This document shows, piece by piece, positions 51,195-52,932 of a stretch of 52,932 nt of DNA. The translations under genes and the position numbers were made by a program. Source of the DNA: a virus. Location of the stretch: positions 1 to 52,932 of the IMG/VR virus record IMGVR_UViG_3300020578_004316. One strand, given 5' to 3'. The notes beneath the pieces are model-generated. The model searched no databases, was not told where the DNA came from, and was given only the letters and a program-made list of their open reading frames with translations. Positions within the stretch are counted from its first letter, which is position 1. Every line of letters begins with the position of its first letter.

Positions 51195-52919
51195 ATGAGC
51201 ACACAAGTAGATACAACAGATTGGACAAAAGGTAAAAATTATCCTACATGGATGAATGAGATTTCATTATCAATGATTTCTAAAGGTTATTTATTGCCTG
51301 ATGAAGATGTTTTTGATGCATTTAAACGTGTTTCTAAAGCAGCAGCACGTCGTTTAAAACGTAAAGATTTATACCCATTCTTTTTAGAAGCAATAGTAAA
51401 AAATTGGTTATGTTTAGCTTCACCTGTACTTTCAAATTTAGGTACAGAACGTGGAATGCCTATTTCATGTTTTGGAATTGATACAGATGATTCTATTGAA
51501 GGAATTGCTCTAGCTAATTCAGAATTAATGCGTTTATCATCTCAAGGTGGAGGTGTAGGAATTGGTGTATCCCGTATTAGAGGGCGTGGTAAACAAATTA
51601 AAGACAATGGTGTATCTGAAGGTGTAGTTCCTTGGATTAAAATATATGATTCAACTATTTTAGCAACCAATCAAGGTTCAGTTAGACGTGGAGCAGCTTC
51701 AGCTAACTTACACATCAACCACCCAGATATTGAAGAATTTTTAATGATTCGTCGACCAAAAGGAGATGTAAACCGTCAATGTTTAAACATGCATCAATGT
51801 GTTGTAATTGATGATGAATTCATGAACAAAGTAGAGGAACGTGACCCAAAAGCATTAAAATTATGGGGTGAAATATTAAAAACACGTCTAGAAACAGGTG
51901 AACCTTACATTATGTTTGAGGACAATGTTAATAATGCAAATCCTGAAGCATATAAAAAGAATAATTTACATGTTTCTATGACAAACATCTGTTCTGAAAT
52001 TTCATTATACACAGATGAATTACATTCATTTATTTGTTGTTTATCTTCTCTTAATTTAGCAAGATGGGATGAATGGAATGAGTATAAATTTGAAAATGGA
52101 ATGACTTTACCTGAATTAACTTGTTGGTTTTTAGAAGGTGTATTACAAGAATTTATTGATCGTTCAAAAAACATCCGTTTCATGGAAAACACATACCGCT
52201 CAGCATCTAAAGGTAGAGCAATTGGTATTGGTGTTTTAGGATGGCATACATTTTTACAAGAAAAAGGAATACCGTTTGCGGGATTGCAAGCAAATTCTTA
52301 TACAAGAGTTATGTTTGAATTCATTGAAAAAGAAGCACTAAAGGCTTCCCGCGCCCAAGCTGAACTATATGGAGAACCTGAATGGTGTAAAGGTACCGGA
52401 CTGCGCCATACCCATCATTTAGCAATTGCCCCAACAGTTTCTAATGCCCATATTTCAGGTGGTGTTTCACCTTCAATTGAACCAATCCCAGCAAACGTAT
52501 TTAACTTAAAAACAGCAAAAGGTACCTTTATTAAAAAGAACCCAACATTAGAAAAATTACTTGAATCTAAAGGATACAATATTGACAGTGTTTGGGATCA
52601 AATTGCAAAAGATAAAGGTTCAGTAATGGGGTTACCTGATTACATTTTGACGGATGAAGAAAAAGAAGTTTTTTTGACATTCAAGGAAATTAACCCATAT
52701 GAAATTGTTCGTCAAAATGGTATTAGACAAAAATATGTTGACCAAGCTATTTCATTAAACTTAACATTTGATCCTTCTGATTCACCAAAATATATTAGTG
52801 ATGTACATAAATTAGCTTGGAAAGAAGGTATTAAAACACTTTATTATATGCGATCTGAATCGATTTTGCGCGGGGATGCAATTCAACGAGACGACAATTG
52901 CGTAGCTTGTGAAGGTTAA
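51195..52919 (+). CDS. nrdA: Ribonucleotide reductase alpha subunit (class I)
   Basis: 574 residues. Active-site features: Cys92 (MPISCFGI), the thiyl-radical motif N264-I-C266-S-E268, a second redox Cys at 281 or 282 (FICCLSSLN), the Tyr pair in LYYMRSESIL and a C-terminal Cys569-x-x-Cys572. It reduces ribonucleotides to deoxyribonucleotides together with NrdB. There is no N-terminal ATP-cone, so it is shorter than E. coli NrdA but complete, and overall dATP inhibition is probably lost (inference). It begins directly after the preceding stop. Confidence 0.94.
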   Translation: MSTQVDTTDWTKGKNYPTWMNEISLSMISKGYLLPDEDVFDAFKRVSKAAARRLKRKDLYPFFLEAIVKNWLCLASPVLSNLGTERGMPISCFGIDTDDSIEGIALANSELMRLSSQGGGVGIGVSRIRGRGKQIKDNGVSEGVVPWIKIYDSTILATNQGSVRRGAASANLHINHPDIEEFLMIRRPKGDVNRQCLNMHQCVVIDDEFMNKVEERDPKALKLWGEILKTRLETGEPYIMFEDNVNNANPEAYKKNNLHVSMTNICSEISLYTDELHSFICCLSSLNLARWDEWNEYKFENGMTLPELTCWFLEGVLQEFIDRSKNIRFMENTYRSASKGRAIGIGVLGWHTFLQEKGIPFAGLQANSYTRVMFEFIEKEALKASRAQAELYGEPEWCKGTGLRHTHHLAIAPTVSNAHISGGVSPSIEPIPANVFNLKTAKGTFIKKNPTLEKLLESKGYNIDSVWDQIAKDKGSVMGLPDYILTDEEKEVFLTFKEINPYEIVRQNGIRQKYVDQAISLNLTFDPSDSPKYISDVHKLAWKEGIKTLYYMRSESILRGDAIQRDDNCVACEG

Positions 52920-52932
52920 CAATATGTATAAT

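Noticed and set aside
51195-52919. NrdA as a truncated pseudogene because of its 574 residues
   Set aside because: All catalytic cysteines, the NxCxE motif, the Tyr pair and the C-terminal CxxC are present; only the ATP-cone is lacking.
1-52932. CRISPR array, insertion sequence or integrase/attachment site
   Set aside because: No regularly spaced repeats, transposase or integrase motifs were seen; the only direct repeats are those described.

Overview
The window is a contiguous piece of an AT-rich T4-type (contractile-tailed, Caudoviricetes) phage genome whose host is very probably a member of the Bacteroidota, most likely a flavobacterium. The virion genes follow the T4 core set: large terminase, portal, prohead protease, scaffold, major capsid protein, neck proteins, sheath, tube and baseplate. 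The host assignment rests on four things: A-rich or near-zero leaders without Shine-Dalgarno sites, promoters with the Bacteroidota pattern TTTG-N20-TAnnTT, a gene for a secreted protein with SprB repeats and a type IX secretion (T9SS) type B sorting domain, and ribonucleotide reductase subunits that resemble the flavobacterial class Id type. All 51 genes called are on the + strand.

Layout. Positions 1-3045 form an accessory block: a small gene flanked by 87-bp direct repeats that each carry a terminator and an overlapping promoter, then a conserved phage protein, an FAD-dependent oxidoreductase and a P-loop protein in overlapping frames. Positions 3067-4697 hold a putative DNA-binding protein with a leader-like N-terminus and an overlapping pair of membrane/coiled-coil genes that look like spanins. 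Positions 4697-15410 are the DNA-packaging and head module (terminase, portal, core proteins, protease, scaffold, capsid). PhoH and a row of fibre-like proteins follow (15500-22412), then neck, sheath (two copies) and tube (22484-29660). A T9SS-type surface protein gene (29736-32198) interrupts the tail module, which resumes with assembly chaperone, tape measure and baseplate genes, including a hub-like protein with a GH19 lytic domain (32217-42980). The last 10 kb is the replication and nucleotide module: divergent family A DNA polymerase, gp32, UvsX, FEN/RNase H nuclease, gp41 helicase, NrdB and NrdA.

Regulation looks two-layered. Head and tail genes are preceded by about sixteen copies of a T4-late-like box (ATATTTATAAATAAAA) 11-28 bases from the start codon. 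The accessory block, the T9SS gene, the polymerase and gp32 instead have host-type promoters with an exact 20-base spacer, three of them overlapping terminators.

The most unusual themes are: (1) the T9SS adhesin-like gene inside the tail module; (2) a set of proteins sharing short leaders that end in I/L-x-E, the type of site cut by the T4 prohead protease. This set includes a 763-residue core protein with a duplicated linker between domains, and a matched E-x-S-x-TNVGGA junction in the capsid protein and a core protein. Together they suggest a capsid-targeting and processing system for head-packaged cargo. All functional statements are from reading motifs; no database search was possible.
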